Source of the DNA: JBJXHC01 sp964538485
Lineage (GTDB): Bacteria; Bacteroidota; Ignavibacteria; UBA10030; UBA6906
NCBI GenBank assembly: GCA_964538485.1
Contig: CAZIHJ010000002.1
Coordinates: 25,525-89,524 of the forward strand
Direction of reading: 5' to 3'
Length of the DNA stretch: 64,000 nucleotides
The notes below the pieces were generated by a model, which worked only from the letters and a program-made list of their open reading frames with translations, had not been told where the DNA came from and made no database searches. Numbering within the stretch: position 1 is the stretch's first letter; the number at the start of each line of letters is the position of its first letter. Below are positions 17,458 through 27,205 of the stretch, piece after piece. A program made the translations under genes and the position numbers.

Positions 17458-17636
17458 TATTGCGTTTGTGCTTCGCTTTTCCTACGTTGCTTCGAGGTGC
17501 AGCAAGTATTTTCCTCCTTCTTTCTCGCTCACCTCTCGCTTACCAGATGTTTCCCATCAATGAGATAGACAAAACGAAATCACCGGGGACGCCGAAAACC
17601 GAATAGAGTAGGCAACACAATGACAAGAAGGTCATT

Positions 17637-18320
17637 ATGAAAAAACGGGCAAGCGCTAAAGGGGCCTCCAGCTACCTGGCCACGGGCAGCGGAAAGTTGA
17701 AATTGGAAAACTACTCCGCTGGAAAAAAGCTGAAGACCGGAATGTACATAGCGGTCTTTGGAACCAATGGGGGCGTAAAACTTTTGAACACCCGCCAGCT
17801 ATTGCCCGCAGGTGTGGCTGCTGCGGCTTCATTCGCAGGAATGGGGAAACAACTTGTAGAAACCTTTGATCCGCAATACGGATACGGCAAGTCATCTGCC
17901 CCGGGAAGGTTTTCATTCCAACACAGCAACAATCTGGACACTACTAATTTCGGGTGGTTGCTGCATCAAAACGCTCGCAAGGACGAAGAGTTGGCGTTCG
18001 ACATATTCATGGGTGCATTTTTTGGATCTGAACAAGGGATTAACTACACTGTACTTGAAGTACACCTGTATTGTGATCTGGCAGCAACAACGCTGGCTAT
18101 CAGCGTCAACGATACGGAGATAAACTACCAATTTGAACCTACAGGCGACAACAGGGTCATGCTATATCTCAGAAAACCCGCAGACAGCAACCTGCGGAGC
18201 ATTAAGATAATGCTCAAGAGTGCCGATAACTCATCGACAAGCAGAATATATATCACCCGTGTAAAGCGATACACTTCAATGTTGTTACCCCCTAATGAGT
18301 TTGATACGCTTGAGGTATAA
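17637..18320 (+). CDS. Hypothetical protein in repeat island
   Basis: 227 aa, not recognised. It starts MKKRASAKGASSYLATG with GAAGG upstream. A short hydrophobic stretch (GVAAAASFAGMG) occurs near 60, but there is no clear signal peptide. The second half is beta-strand-like (YTVLEVHLYCDLAATTLAISV, ending SRIYITRVKRY), suggesting a jelly-roll or carbohydrate-binding-like fold; that is only an impression. It stands alone between repeat clusters. Confidence 0.6.
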   Translation: MKKRASAKGASSYLATGSGKLKLENYSAGKKLKTGMYIAVFGTNGGVKLLNTRQLLPAGVAAAASFAGMGKQLVETFDPQYGYGKSSAPGRFSFQHSNNLDTTNFGWLLHQNARKDEELAFDIFMGAFFGSEQGINYTVLEVHLYCDLAATTLAISVNDTEINYQFEPTGDNRVMLYLRKPADSNLRSIKIMLKSADNSSTSRIYITRVKRYTSMLLPPNEFDTLEV

Positions 18321-18523
18321 CTCTTTCAACGTTGAGTCAGATGCTGCCAGCAATTTTTGGGGTCGCCGATAAAAGAACTGCGCTCTGCGAAACGGTCGGG
18401 AGCTTGCCCGCCGGAGCTTTAGCGAAGCCGGGCCATATCAATCCTCGGTTTTGACCACATAACAATATGTGCAACTCCTAAACCGCGCACGGCGGCACGT
18501 CCGCCGGAATGTTCTTCATGAAG

Positions 18524-18654
18524 GCGGATTTCGCAAGTTCTCTTTCCGCCGCTTTCTCTTCCAAAGAGAAATCGGCATTCAGCATAAATCCGTGATGTAC
18601 TGAGATCATACTTCTCTTTGAAGAGAAGTATGCAAGAGAACTTTCCGAAATCGC
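18524..18654. repeat. Large imperfect foldback with inner hairpins
   Basis: Outer arms are the ends of this interval: AAGTTCTCTT near 18535-18544 pairs exactly with AAGAGAACTT at 18634-18643, and the GATTTCG/CCGAAATC words outside them pair imperfectly. Inside lie TTTCTCTT...AAGAGAAA and a tight hairpin at 18607-18632. Confidence 0.7.
18607..18632. repeat. Inverted repeat, 12-bp arms, 2-nt gap
   Basis: CATACTTCTCTT, tg, AAGAGAAGTATG: a perfect near-loopless palindrome at the centre of the larger foldback. Confidence 0.9.
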
Positions 18655-18693
18655 AACCCGCGAGGCCAATGTAGCTCCTGCGTGGTTGAAAGA

Positions 18694-18751
18694 CGATTTC
18701 ATCTGTCGAAGTTGAGGAGATCGGAGAAGGGATTGCATGTCGATGAAATCG
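18694..18751. repeat. Inverted repeat, 10-bp arms, 38-nt spacer
   Basis: CGATTTCATC and GATGAAATCG are exact reverse complements. The arm shares the GATTTC word with the other repeats of this interval. Confidence 0.75.
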
Positions 18752-18892
18752 CCCGTCCTTTGGGACGAGGCCTCGTTCCGGCTATAGAAATATTGGATGG
18801 AACGGGCAAAGCTCTGACTGATCCCCCTCCCACACCCCCAGCGATTTCGGAGTCGCCGATAATCCACTTCGCCCTGCGAGACGAGTCAACCG

Positions 18893-18920
18893 TAGGGGTT
18901 TGATTAATCAAACCCCTACA
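18893..18920. repeat. Perfect 28-bp palindrome, variant arms
   Basis: Each half reads GTAGGGGTTTGATT followed by its reverse complement. The outer GTAGGGG is shared with the other three copies, while the inner seven bases of each arm differ on both sides so that pairing is still perfect. Followed by ACAAAGAA as in the other copies. Confidence 0.95.
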
Positions 18921-18975
18921 AAGAAATGGAATTGGATGAAAAGAGTCGATAAACAGATGTGCTCCTGAGTTTTTC

Positions 18976-19938
18976 ATGAAAGCAAGCACATATACAGAGT
19001 ACGGACCGCCTGAGGTTCTTCAACTCAGAGAGGTGGCAACACCCGTCCCAAAAGAGAACGAGGTGCTGATTAGAGTACACGCAACAACAGTGAATCGAAC
19101 TGATTGTGCGATGCTCAGAGCAAAGCCGTTCATCATGCGGTTTGGTACTGGATTGTTCAAACCCAAAGAACCGATACTCGGAACCGATTTTGCAGGCACA
19201 GTTGAATCTGTGGCCAACAAAGTTACAATGTTCAAAGTTGGGGAGAGAGTCTTCGGGCTTAGTGACAGCGGATTACACTCTCATGCCCAGTACATGACGA
19301 TCTCGGATGATAAAGGCCTGGCAACAATACCGGAGAAGGTAACATTTGAACAAGCCGCAGCCAGTGTGGAAGGTGCACACTATGCATACAACATGATCAA
19401 CAAAGTGGACATGAAGAGCGGGCAAAAGGTTCTGGTTAATGGCGCCACGGGAGCAATTGGTTCTGCCGCGGTTCAGCTGTCAAAGTACTATGGAGCACAT
19501 GTGACTGCTATTTGCAGTACGAACAATTTGGAATTGGTAAGATCAATCGGAGCCGACAAGGTAATTGATTATGCAAAAGAGGATTTCACCAGGTCCAATG
19601 ACAAGTATGATTTCATTTTTGACACAGTGGGAAAAAGCTCATTTGCAAAGTGTAAACCATTGCTGCAACCAGGTGGTGTGTACATTTCATCCGACCTGGG
19701 TCCGATGATTCAAAATCCATTCCTTGCGATCATTACCCCAATATTGGGAGGCAGAAAAGTCATATTTCCGATTCCGTTTGACTGTGCGAGGAGTGTTCGC
19801 CTCATCAAGAAGCTTATTGAGGAGGGGAAGTTTAGAGCAGTTATAGATCGACAATATCCGCTGGAGAAAATTGCCGATGCGTTTAGGTATGTCGAAACCG
19901 GAGAGAAGATAGGAAACGTTGTAATAACGAATCAATAA
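18976..19938 (+). CDS. Zinc-free MDR-family NAD(P)H oxidoreductase (quinone oxidoreductase-like)
   Basis: 320 aa. GroES-like N-terminal domain (LGTDFAGTVESV), Rossmann domain with VNGATGAIGSAAVQ (about 155-168) and a C-terminal FRYVETGEKIGNVVI ending. No structural zinc cysteine cluster is seen, so it is of the quinone-oxidoreductase/enoyl-reductase-like branch. Substrate unknown. It looks more A/T-rich than the flanking housekeeping genes and lies alone between palindrome copies, which fits recent acquisition (inference). Confidence 0.85.
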   Translation: MKASTYTEYGPPEVLQLREVATPVPKENEVLIRVHATTVNRTDCAMLRAKPFIMRFGTGLFKPKEPILGTDFAGTVESVANKVTMFKVGERVFGLSDSGLHSHAQYMTISDDKGLATIPEKVTFEQAAASVEGAHYAYNMINKVDMKSGQKVLVNGATGAIGSAAVQLSKYYGAHVTAICSTNNLELVRSIGADKVIDYAKEDFTRSNDKYDFIFDTVGKSSFAKCKPLLQPGGVYISSDLGPMIQNPFLAIITPILGGRKVIFPIPFDCARSVRLIKKLIEEGKFRAVIDRQYPLEKIADAFRYVETGEKIGNVVITNQ

Positions 19939-19945
19939 GCCAACC

Positions 19946-20023
19946 GTAGGGGCGTTCAATTGAACGCCCCTACAAAGAATCGACACCTATAATCTCTTTT
20001 GCGACCTTTGCGCCTTCGCGTGA
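19946..20023 (+). repeat. Composite intergenic repeat, copy C (second half only)
   Basis: The 28-bp palindrome (19946-19973, identical to copies A and B) plus the AAAGAATCGACACCTAT and GCGACCTTTGCGCCTTCGCG tail. It begins 7 bases after the oxidoreductase stop and runs to the end of the convergent regulator gene. The front half (foldback and linker) is missing. Confidence 0.85.
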
Positions 20024-20025
20024 AC

Positions 20026-21386
<1,361 letters not shown>

Positions 21387-21390
<4 letters not shown>

Positions 21391-22139
21391 CGTTGCTCCA
21401 TGTTCGTGTGTAAAGAATCGGCACCGGTGATGAAGTGCGAGGGCATCACATCCTCGCCTGCCAGCACCGCCAGGCCAAACCGCTGTCCCTGCCTGTTGGA
21501 ACGAATATCCCGCTCGTCGATCACTTCGCCCGGCACGTACCTGCTCTCCCCCATTTCAACAAAGTGGCCCATGTGGTCGGCAGCTTCCTCGGATTCCGAC
21601 ATGGCCGTAACAAATGCCGACCCGAAGAAATGCTGCAGCTTGTCCACGTCGCCGAACTGTCCCTTCGGCGTATCGGAGTAGAACCGGTTGGGAAGCGCGT
21701 GAACCCGCTCGTTGAACTCGTCTTCGAATTCGTATGTCAGCGGAACGGGTATTACCAGTCCGATCAGCGGCAGACGGAAATCCACGCGACGGTGTTCGAT
21801 CGAGTTGAGCAGGCAGAGAAACAGCGCCTCATGCGTATTGCCCCATGTCAACTCCAGCGCACGGTGGTACAATGCATCGACAGCGTGGACATCGCCATAT
21901 GTTGCCCGGAACTCTTTGAACTCATCACTCAGGATATACTCACGGTGTTGATAGACATCCTGGAGAATTTTTGGGATAAAGAACGGCGCAAAGAAGCTGA
22001 TGGCTGCCGGTGGCGCATCGACCTCGGGGAAAGCCGGTGGTTGCTGGGAAAGTGAGGGCTGATGGAGTGCAAGGAACATGAGTATGATATAGAATGAACT
22101 GTTCCACCGAGCCTGTTCAAAAGCTCCCAATAGTGTCAT
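21387..22139 (-). CDS. Hypothetical exported protein
   Basis: 250 aa as read; not recognised. A hydrophobic N-terminus (FYIILMFLAL then HQPSLSQQ) looks like a signal peptide. A DVDKLQHFFGSAFVTAMS block resembles the DKLxHF motif of DUF2279/YfiM-like envelope proteins; the match is weak. The first ATG lies inside the terminal inverted repeat of the element at 22134-22247, so the true start may be the TTG four codons on or the ATG at 22079. Coupled to the regulator gene that follows. Confidence 0.65.
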
Positions 22140-22247
22140 TCTGAGGCCCGATGCTTTTTATCAGGGCGAAGAATCTGATCAGGATGAGAGATTCTTCGGT
22201 CGCGGAGCCTGCGCTGAGCGTAGTCGAAGCGCTCCCTCAGAATGACA
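22134..22247. mobile_element. Short MITE-like element with 13-bp terminal inverted repeats
   Basis: A 114-base segment bounded by TGTCATTCTGAGG and its exact reverse complement CCTCAGAATGACA. The interior has GATTCTTCGGTCGCGGAGCC and TAGTCGAAGCG, words common in dispersed intergenic repeats of many bacteria (from general knowledge). It has no coding capacity. It lies between the carboxyltransferase gene and the hypothetical gene, next to the assembly gap. Confidence 0.65.
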
Positions 22248-22281
22248 ATCGTCTCCCCTGCATGGTATAAACCAAACCGGC

Positions 22282-22381
22282 NNNNNNNNNNNNNNNNNNN
22301 NNNNNNNNNNNNNNNNNNNNNNNNNNNNNNNNNNNNNNNNNNNNNNNNNNNNNNNNNNNNNNNNNNNNNNNNNNNNNNNNN
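22282..22381. other. Assembly gap (100 N)
   Basis: Exactly 100 N, a common placeholder length. It removes the 3' end of the carboxyltransferase gene. The family's missing C-terminus needs clearly more than 33 codons, so the true gap is probably larger. Confidence 0.95.
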
Positions 22382-23796
22382 ATTGCGAGAAGCGTTTCGC
22401 TCGCCTGCTTCCCACCCATCACCGCAATCTGCGCGCTGGGCCAGGCATAGATCAGCCGCGGGTCGTATCCTTTGCCGCACATGGCGTAGTTGCCAGCGCC
22501 GTAGCTGTTGCCCACCATGAATGTGAACTTGGGTACCACGCTGTTGGCAACGGCGTTCACCATCTTCGCCCCGTCCTTGATGATGCCACCCTGTTCGGCT
22601 CGACTGCCGACCATGAATCCGGTGACATCCTGGAAGAACACGAGAGGGATGCGTTTCTGGTTGCAGTTGAGAATGAAGCGGGCTGCTTTATCGGCGCTGT
22701 CGCTATAGATCACTCCGCCCACCTGCATCTCGCCTTTTTTGGTCTTGACGACCGAGCGCTGGTTGGCAACAATGCCGACAGCCCAGCCGTCGATGCGTGC
22801 GTAGCCGGTAACAATCGACTTGCCGAATCCGGCTTTGTACTCATCCATCTCACTGCCGTCAATGATGCGGGCGAGGACTTCGTACATATCATACTGTTTG
22901 GAACGATCAACGGGCATGACGCCGTGGAGTTCTTTCACATCAAACTTCGGTGCGACGGAGGCGATCCGGTCAAAACCTGCTTTCGGACCCGAGCCAAGTT
23001 TGCTGACAATGCTTCTGATTTTCTTGAGACACTCATCGTCGTTCGCCATCTTGTGGTCGGTGACGCCGCTGATCTCGCAGTGCATCGTCGCCCCGCCGAG
23101 CAGCTCGTTGTCGATCTCCTCACCAATGGCGGCTTTGACGAGATGCGAACCGGCGAGAAACACACTCCCGGTTTTATCCACGATCAGCGCTTCATCGCTC
23201 ATGATTGGGAGATACGCACCACCGGCAACACACGGTCCCATGATGGCAGCAATCTGCGTGATACCCATGGACGACATGACGGCATTGTTCCGGAAGATGC
23301 GGCCGAAATGCTCTTTGTCCGGGAAGATCTCACTTTGCAATGGCAAGAATACGCCCGCCGAATCAACCAGATAAACGATGGGGAGCCGGTTCTCGATAGA
23401 AATTTCCTGGGCGCGGAGGTTCTTCTTGCAGGTAATCGGGAACCACGCCCCGGCTTTCACCGTGGCATCATTAGCGACGATAACCACTTCACGTCCGTGA
23501 ATTTTCCCAATCCCAAACACCGTCCCCGACGAAGGCGCACCGCCATATTCTTCATACATCTCGAACGCAGTGAACAGCCCGACCTCAAGGAAGTAGCTTC
23601 CGGGATCAATCAGTTTCTGGATTCGCTCGCGTGCGGTGAGCTTGCCTTTCTGGTGGAGTTTCTCGATAGCCACCTTGCCGCCGCCAAGCTTCACCGCTTC
23701 GGCTCGCTGGTGTACGATATCGAGGAGTTTGCCGTAGGCCTCTTCGTTCTTCAGGAACGAGGGGGTCTTCTGAATTGCGGAACCGATCTGCGCCAT
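22382..23796 (-). CDS. Acyl-CoA (propionyl-/methylcrotonyl-type) carboxylase carboxyltransferase subunit, 3' end lost in gap
   Basis: 471 residues are visible of an expected 515-550. Biotin-dependent carboxyltransferase blocks are clear: LTARERIQKLIDPGSYFLEVG, a central MGITQIAAIMGPCVAGGAY and FFQDVTGFMVG, then GAGNYAMCGKGYDPR near the end. It transfers CO2 from carboxybiotin to an acyl-CoA. The MGITQIAAIMGPCVAGGAYLP and FQDVTGFMVG pattern suits propionyl-CoA or methylcrotonyl-CoA carboxylase; the nearby MeaB favours propionyl-CoA (inference). The biotin carboxylase partner is not in the window. Sequence read across the gap is not real coding. Confidence 0.9.
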
Positions 23797-23908
23797 GAAC
23801 GTCCTTCCTTGTAACTATTCCACTTCGCTATTCATTATTCTTTGACCTCACCCCTAGTGGCAGTCCACAAATTCACTATCCCACATAATTGTAGTACACC
23901 CCTCTTTG

Positions 23909-23957
23909 ATTCTCCCCTCCCGCCACAAAGACGGCGGGCGGGCGGAAAGGGGAGAAT
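23909..23957. repeat. Imperfect hairpin, ATTCTCCCCT arms
   Basis: ATTCTCCCCT and AGGGGAGAAT pair exactly at the ends, and CCCGCC pairs with GGCGGG inside. It lies in the 296-base space between the acyl-CoA dehydrogenase and carboxyltransferase genes, which otherwise shows no gene. Confidence 0.75.
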
Positions 23958-24092
23958 GAATTGTGGTGGGATGGTGGGCATGGACTCATTGCTTACTTCT
24001 TGGACAGCCACTGTAATATCATTCTTCCCCGATGAATATCGAATAGTGAACAGAGAACCATGAAGTCAGAAGTCATTTTCCGGAACTCCCAA

Positions 24093-25262
24093 TTAGCTGA
24101 GAAGGTTTCTTGCAATCACCATCTTCTGTACTTCGGACGTCCCTTCGCCGATGGTCATAAGCTTGACGTCGCGGTACAACTTCTCGATGGGAAACTCTTT
24201 GATGTACCCGTACCCGCCGTGGATTTGGAGCCCCTCGTTTGTTGCGCGCACAGCGGCTTCGCTCGCAAAGTATTTGGCCTGCGCTGCGGCAAGATTGATA
24301 TTCATCCCCTGTGCCTTCATCCATGCCGCCTTTTGGGTGAGAAGCCGTGAGGCGTTGATCTCGGTTGCCATGTCGGCCAATTTCCATTGGATGCCCTGGA
24401 ATTCTCCAATGGGTTTTCCGAACTGGCGCCGCTCCTTCGCATATTTCAAACTTGCATCCAGCGCGCCTTGCGCAATACCGACGGACATTGCTGCAATGCC
24501 GACTCTGCCACCATCAAGCACCTTGAGCGCCTGTTTGAACCCCTCGCCCACTTCACCAAGAAGATTCTCGCCGGGCACACGGACGTTTTCAAAGATCAAC
24601 GTCGCTGTGTCGCTTGAACGAAGTCCCAACTTATTCTCTTTCTTGCCGATAGTGAAGCCCTTCATTCCTTTCTCAAGGACAAATGCCGAGACACTCGACT
24701 TGCCTTTGCTTGAGTCGGTGACTGCCATGATCACGTAGGTTGAGCCGACGGAACCTTGCGTAATGAACGTCTTGCTTCCGTTGATGACCCAGTCTTTTCC
24801 ATCGCGCTTGGCAAGGGTCCTCATGCCGCCCGAGTCGCTGCCGGAGCCGGGTTCGGTCAATCCCCAAGCACCGAGTTTACGACCGGAAGCGAGATCAGGG
24901 ACGAATCGCTTCTTCTGCTCGTCATTGGCGAAGAGCATGATGTGTCCGGTGCAGAGACTATTATGCGAAGCAACCGTAAGGGCGACGGAAGGATCGACAC
25001 GGGCGATTTCTTCTATGATGACGATGGCTTCGAGATCGGTGAGTCCGGCTCCGCCCAATTCCTCCGGCCAGGTAATGCCCATAAAGCCGAGGGCTCCAAG
25101 TTTCTCCACGGTCTCAAAAGGAAACTCCTGTGACTCATCGTACTTCATTATCAGGGGACGCATTTCAGTCTCCGCAAACTCCCGCGCGAGTTGCTGCACG
25201 GCCTTCTGACTTTCCGTGAGATTGAAATCCATACCCTGTGTCATCACCATTTCTTGACTCAT
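24093..25262 (-). CDS. Short-chain acyl-CoA dehydrogenase
   Basis: 389 aa. ACAD blocks: GAWGLTEPGSGSD (FAD/substrate binding), ERRQFGKPIGEFQ, QIHGGYGYIKEFP and the catalytic glutamate in IGEGTSEVQ. It oxidises acyl-CoA to enoyl-CoA, passing electrons to ETF. The chain length preferred cannot be fixed; it resembles butyryl-/isovaleryl-type enzymes. CAGGAG precedes the ATG, and it follows meaB by 12 bases. Confidence 0.93.
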   Translation of the reverse strand: MSQEMVMTQGMDFNLTESQKAVQQLAREFAETEMRPLIMKYDESQEFPFETVEKLGALGFMGITWPEELGGAGLTDLEAIVIIEEIARVDPSVALTVASHNSLCTGHIMLFANDEQKKRFVPDLASGRKLGAWGLTEPGSGSDSGGMRTLAKRDGKDWVINGSKTFITQGSVGSTYVIMAVTDSSKGKSSVSAFVLEKGMKGFTIGKKENKLGLRSSDTATLIFENVRVPGENLLGEVGEGFKQALKVLDGGRVGIAAMSVGIAQGALDASLKYAKERRQFGKPIGEFQGIQWKLADMATEINASRLLTQKAAWMKAQGMNINLAAAQAKYFASEAAVRATNEGLQIHGGYGYIKEFPIEKLYRDVKLMTIGEGTSEVQKMVIARNLLS

Positions 25263-25274
25263 AGAACTCCTGAT

Positions 25275-26225
25275 TTAATGGTTGCGGAAATTATCTATCA
25301 ATTCATGTGCAACGTCGTATGGCGTTGCGGTCAGGTTCACGACGGCATCAATCCTTGACGACAGCAATCGCTTCCGTTCGTCTCCCCAGAAGTCGATCTT
25401 CAGTCTGTCGGCGATTAATTCTCTGACCCGATTCTCAAGTCGGGCCTTACGACGCTCAAGCAATCCACCGCTTTTCTCAAGGAATGCGCGGTGTGAAGCA
25501 ATCTGCCCGGCGATCTCCTCCGTGCCTTTCCCTTCGCTTGCAACACACTTGAGCACATCAGGCATCCATTCGGAATGCTTGCGGAAATGAAGGATCATCT
25601 TCAATGACATAATCGCCTGGTCTGCACCGGCACGATCGGCCTTGTTAAGCACGAAGAAATCCGCTATCTCCATCAGTCCGGCCTTCATCGCCTGGATGGA
25701 ATCACCCGATTCGGGAACGAGCACGACGACCGTCGTATCCGCCGCTCCGGCAATATCCAATTCGGATTGTCCGACACCGACGGTTTCATAAATAATAATA
25801 TCCTTGCCCGCTGCATCCAGAATATCTGCGGCTTCCATCGCCTTCTTGCTCAGTCCTCCCAGACTTCCCCGGGACGCCATACTGCGGATGAATACACCAT
25901 CATCCATCTCCACGTCGGTCATGCGTACACGGTCGCCAAGCAGCGCGCCGCCCGTAAACGGACTGGTGGGATCCACGGCAATAATACCAACGCTCACGCC
26001 GGACTTCCGATAGAATTGCGCGAGCCTATTGGTGATGGTACTCTTTCCAGCTCCCGGAGGACCTGTAATGCCGATGCGATACGCTTTGCCCGTGCGCGGA
26101 TATACAGCTCCAAGCAGTTTCTCTGAGCCCTCGGACTCATTCTCCACGATCGAGATCGCACGCGCAATTGTCACCCGGTCACCCTGTGCGAGCTTTCCGA
26201 TATCAATCGCCGGACTACGCGCCAT
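25275..26225 (-). CDS. meaB: Methylmalonyl-CoA mutase-associated GTPase MeaB
   Basis: 316 aa, with the G3E-type P-loop GPPGAGKST (55-63), the IAVDPTSPFTGGALLGDRVRM block typical of MeaB/ArgK, ETVGVGQSE and NKADRAG for guanine recognition. MeaB loads and protects B12-dependent methylmalonyl-CoA mutase. The mutase genes are not in the window. The gene begins inside the last codons of the epimerase (11-base overlap). Confidence 0.94.
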   Translation of the reverse strand: MARSPAIDIGKLAQGDRVTIARAISIVENESEGSEKLLGAVYPRTGKAYRIGITGPPGAGKSTITNRLAQFYRKSGVSVGIIAVDPTSPFTGGALLGDRVRMTDVEMDDGVFIRSMASRGSLGGLSKKAMEAADILDAAGKDIIIYETVGVGQSELDIAGAADTTVVVLVPESGDSIQAMKAGLMEIADFFVLNKADRAGADQAIMSLKMILHFRKHSEWMPDVLKCVASEGKGTEEIAGQIASHRAFLEKSGGLLERRKARLENRVRELIADRLKIDFWGDERKRLLSSRIDAVVNLTATPYDVAHELIDNFRNH

Positions 26226-27150
26226 GCGCCAGCTCGTTCCTGAAAAAGTCCACCGTTCGCCGCAAACCCTCTTCCAACGTCACCTCCGGTTTCCAGCCAA
26301 GGGTCTTTTGAATTTTTGCGGAGGTGAGAACGCTGCGCATCTGTTCGCCCTTCTTGGCTTCACCATGTTTCTCTTCAATCGTCGTTCCGGTCAGCTTCCT
26401 TAGAATATTGAAGACACCGTTCACGTCAGTCTCAATACCCGTCCCGATATTGAAGTAATCCGAGCCCTTCACCTGCAATGCAAGCACGTTTGCCTTCACC
26501 ACATCACCGACGAACACATAGTCACGTGTCTGCTTGCCTTCACCATTGATGACTGCCTGCTCATTCTTCAACATTCGTGTGGTGAATACAGAAACCACAC
26601 CCGCTTCGCCTTCCGGGTTCTGGCGTGGCCCGTACACGTTTGCATATCTGAGACTCACGAAATCGAGGCCGTGTACCGCTTTGTAGTAGAACATGTAGTG
26701 TTCGGTGGTGAGCTTTGCGATACCGTAGGGGGAGATCGGGCGGGCGGGGTGATTTTCGTCAGCAGGGAAAAAATCCTGCTCACCGTACATCGCACCGCCG
26801 CTGGAGGAAAAGATGAACTTGCGAACACGCGTCCTCATTGCATATTCCAGCAGATTGATGGCACCAATGATATTGACGTTTGCGTCATACGCGGGATCGG
26901 ACACGGATTTGCGGACGTCAATCTGGGCCGCCTGGTGATTGACAACATCGAATTGTTGTGAACGGAAGACCTGTTCGACCTGTGCAGCTTCGCGAATATC
27001 GACATGATGAAATGTCGCTTTGGGATTGATGTTCTTCTTCTTGCCCGTCGAGAGGTTGTCCATGATGGACACGTGATGCCCTTCGTTCACGTATGCATCG
27101 ACAATCTGTGATCCGATAAATCCAGCACCACCGGTTACGAGAATCTTCAT
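26215..27150 (-). CDS. NAD-dependent sugar epimerase/dehydratase (UDP-glucose 4-epimerase-like)
   Basis: 311 aa, extended SDR. N-terminal GGAGFIGSQIVD binds NAD; SSGGAMYGEQ and the Y-x3-K pair in YGIAKLTTEHYM give the catalytic core; VSLRYANVYGPRQNP follows. It acts on a nucleotide sugar; 4-epimerisation is the likeliest. Ends in an 11-base overlap with meaB. Confidence 0.88.
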   Translation of the reverse strand: MKILVTGGAGFIGSQIVDAYVNEGHHVSIMDNLSTGKKKNINPKATFHHVDIREAAQVEQVFRSQQFDVVNHQAAQIDVRKSVSDPAYDANVNIIGAINLLEYAMRTRVRKFIFSSSGGAMYGEQDFFPADENHPARPISPYGIAKLTTEHYMFYYKAVHGLDFVSLRYANVYGPRQNPEGEAGVVSVFTTRMLKNEQAVINGEGKQTRDYVFVGDVVKANVLALQVKGSDYFNIGTGIETDVNGVFNILRKLTGTTIEEKHGEAKKGEQMRSVLTSAKIQKTLGWKPEVTLEEGLRRTVDFFRNELAHGA

Positions 27151-27205
27151 GTACGCCTCATTTGAATTGTGAGATACTTCGAGAATACCAAGTCACCAGA
27201 TCCAG

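Larger units (their letters stand above)
17054..17636. other. Gene-free repeat-rich interval
   Basis: 583 bases without a convincing gene. It holds an inverted repeat at 17113-17148, another at 17209-17254, composite repeat copy B, and several GCGATTTC/GAAATCGC words. The short open frames here change frame or cross the palindromes and show no family features. Confidence 0.7.
18321..18975. other. Gene-free interval with foldback repeats
   Basis: 655 bases. Contains composite-repeat fragments starting at about 18363 and 18855 (GTCGCCGATAA...CTGCGA), nested inverted repeats at 18524-18654 and 18694-18751, and a variant palindrome at 18893-18920. A 129-codon open frame on the minus strand crosses these hairpins and is not accepted as a gene. 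Confidence 0.7.

Noticed and set aside
18478..18867. 129-codon open frame on the minus strand
   Set aside because: It runs through several perfect hairpins and has no family motifs; the frame is a by-product of the repeats.
16203..20023. Integron cassette array
   Set aside because: Repeats lie between same-strand genes, but no integrase, attI or attC features are visible; the palindromes are perfect, unlike attC.
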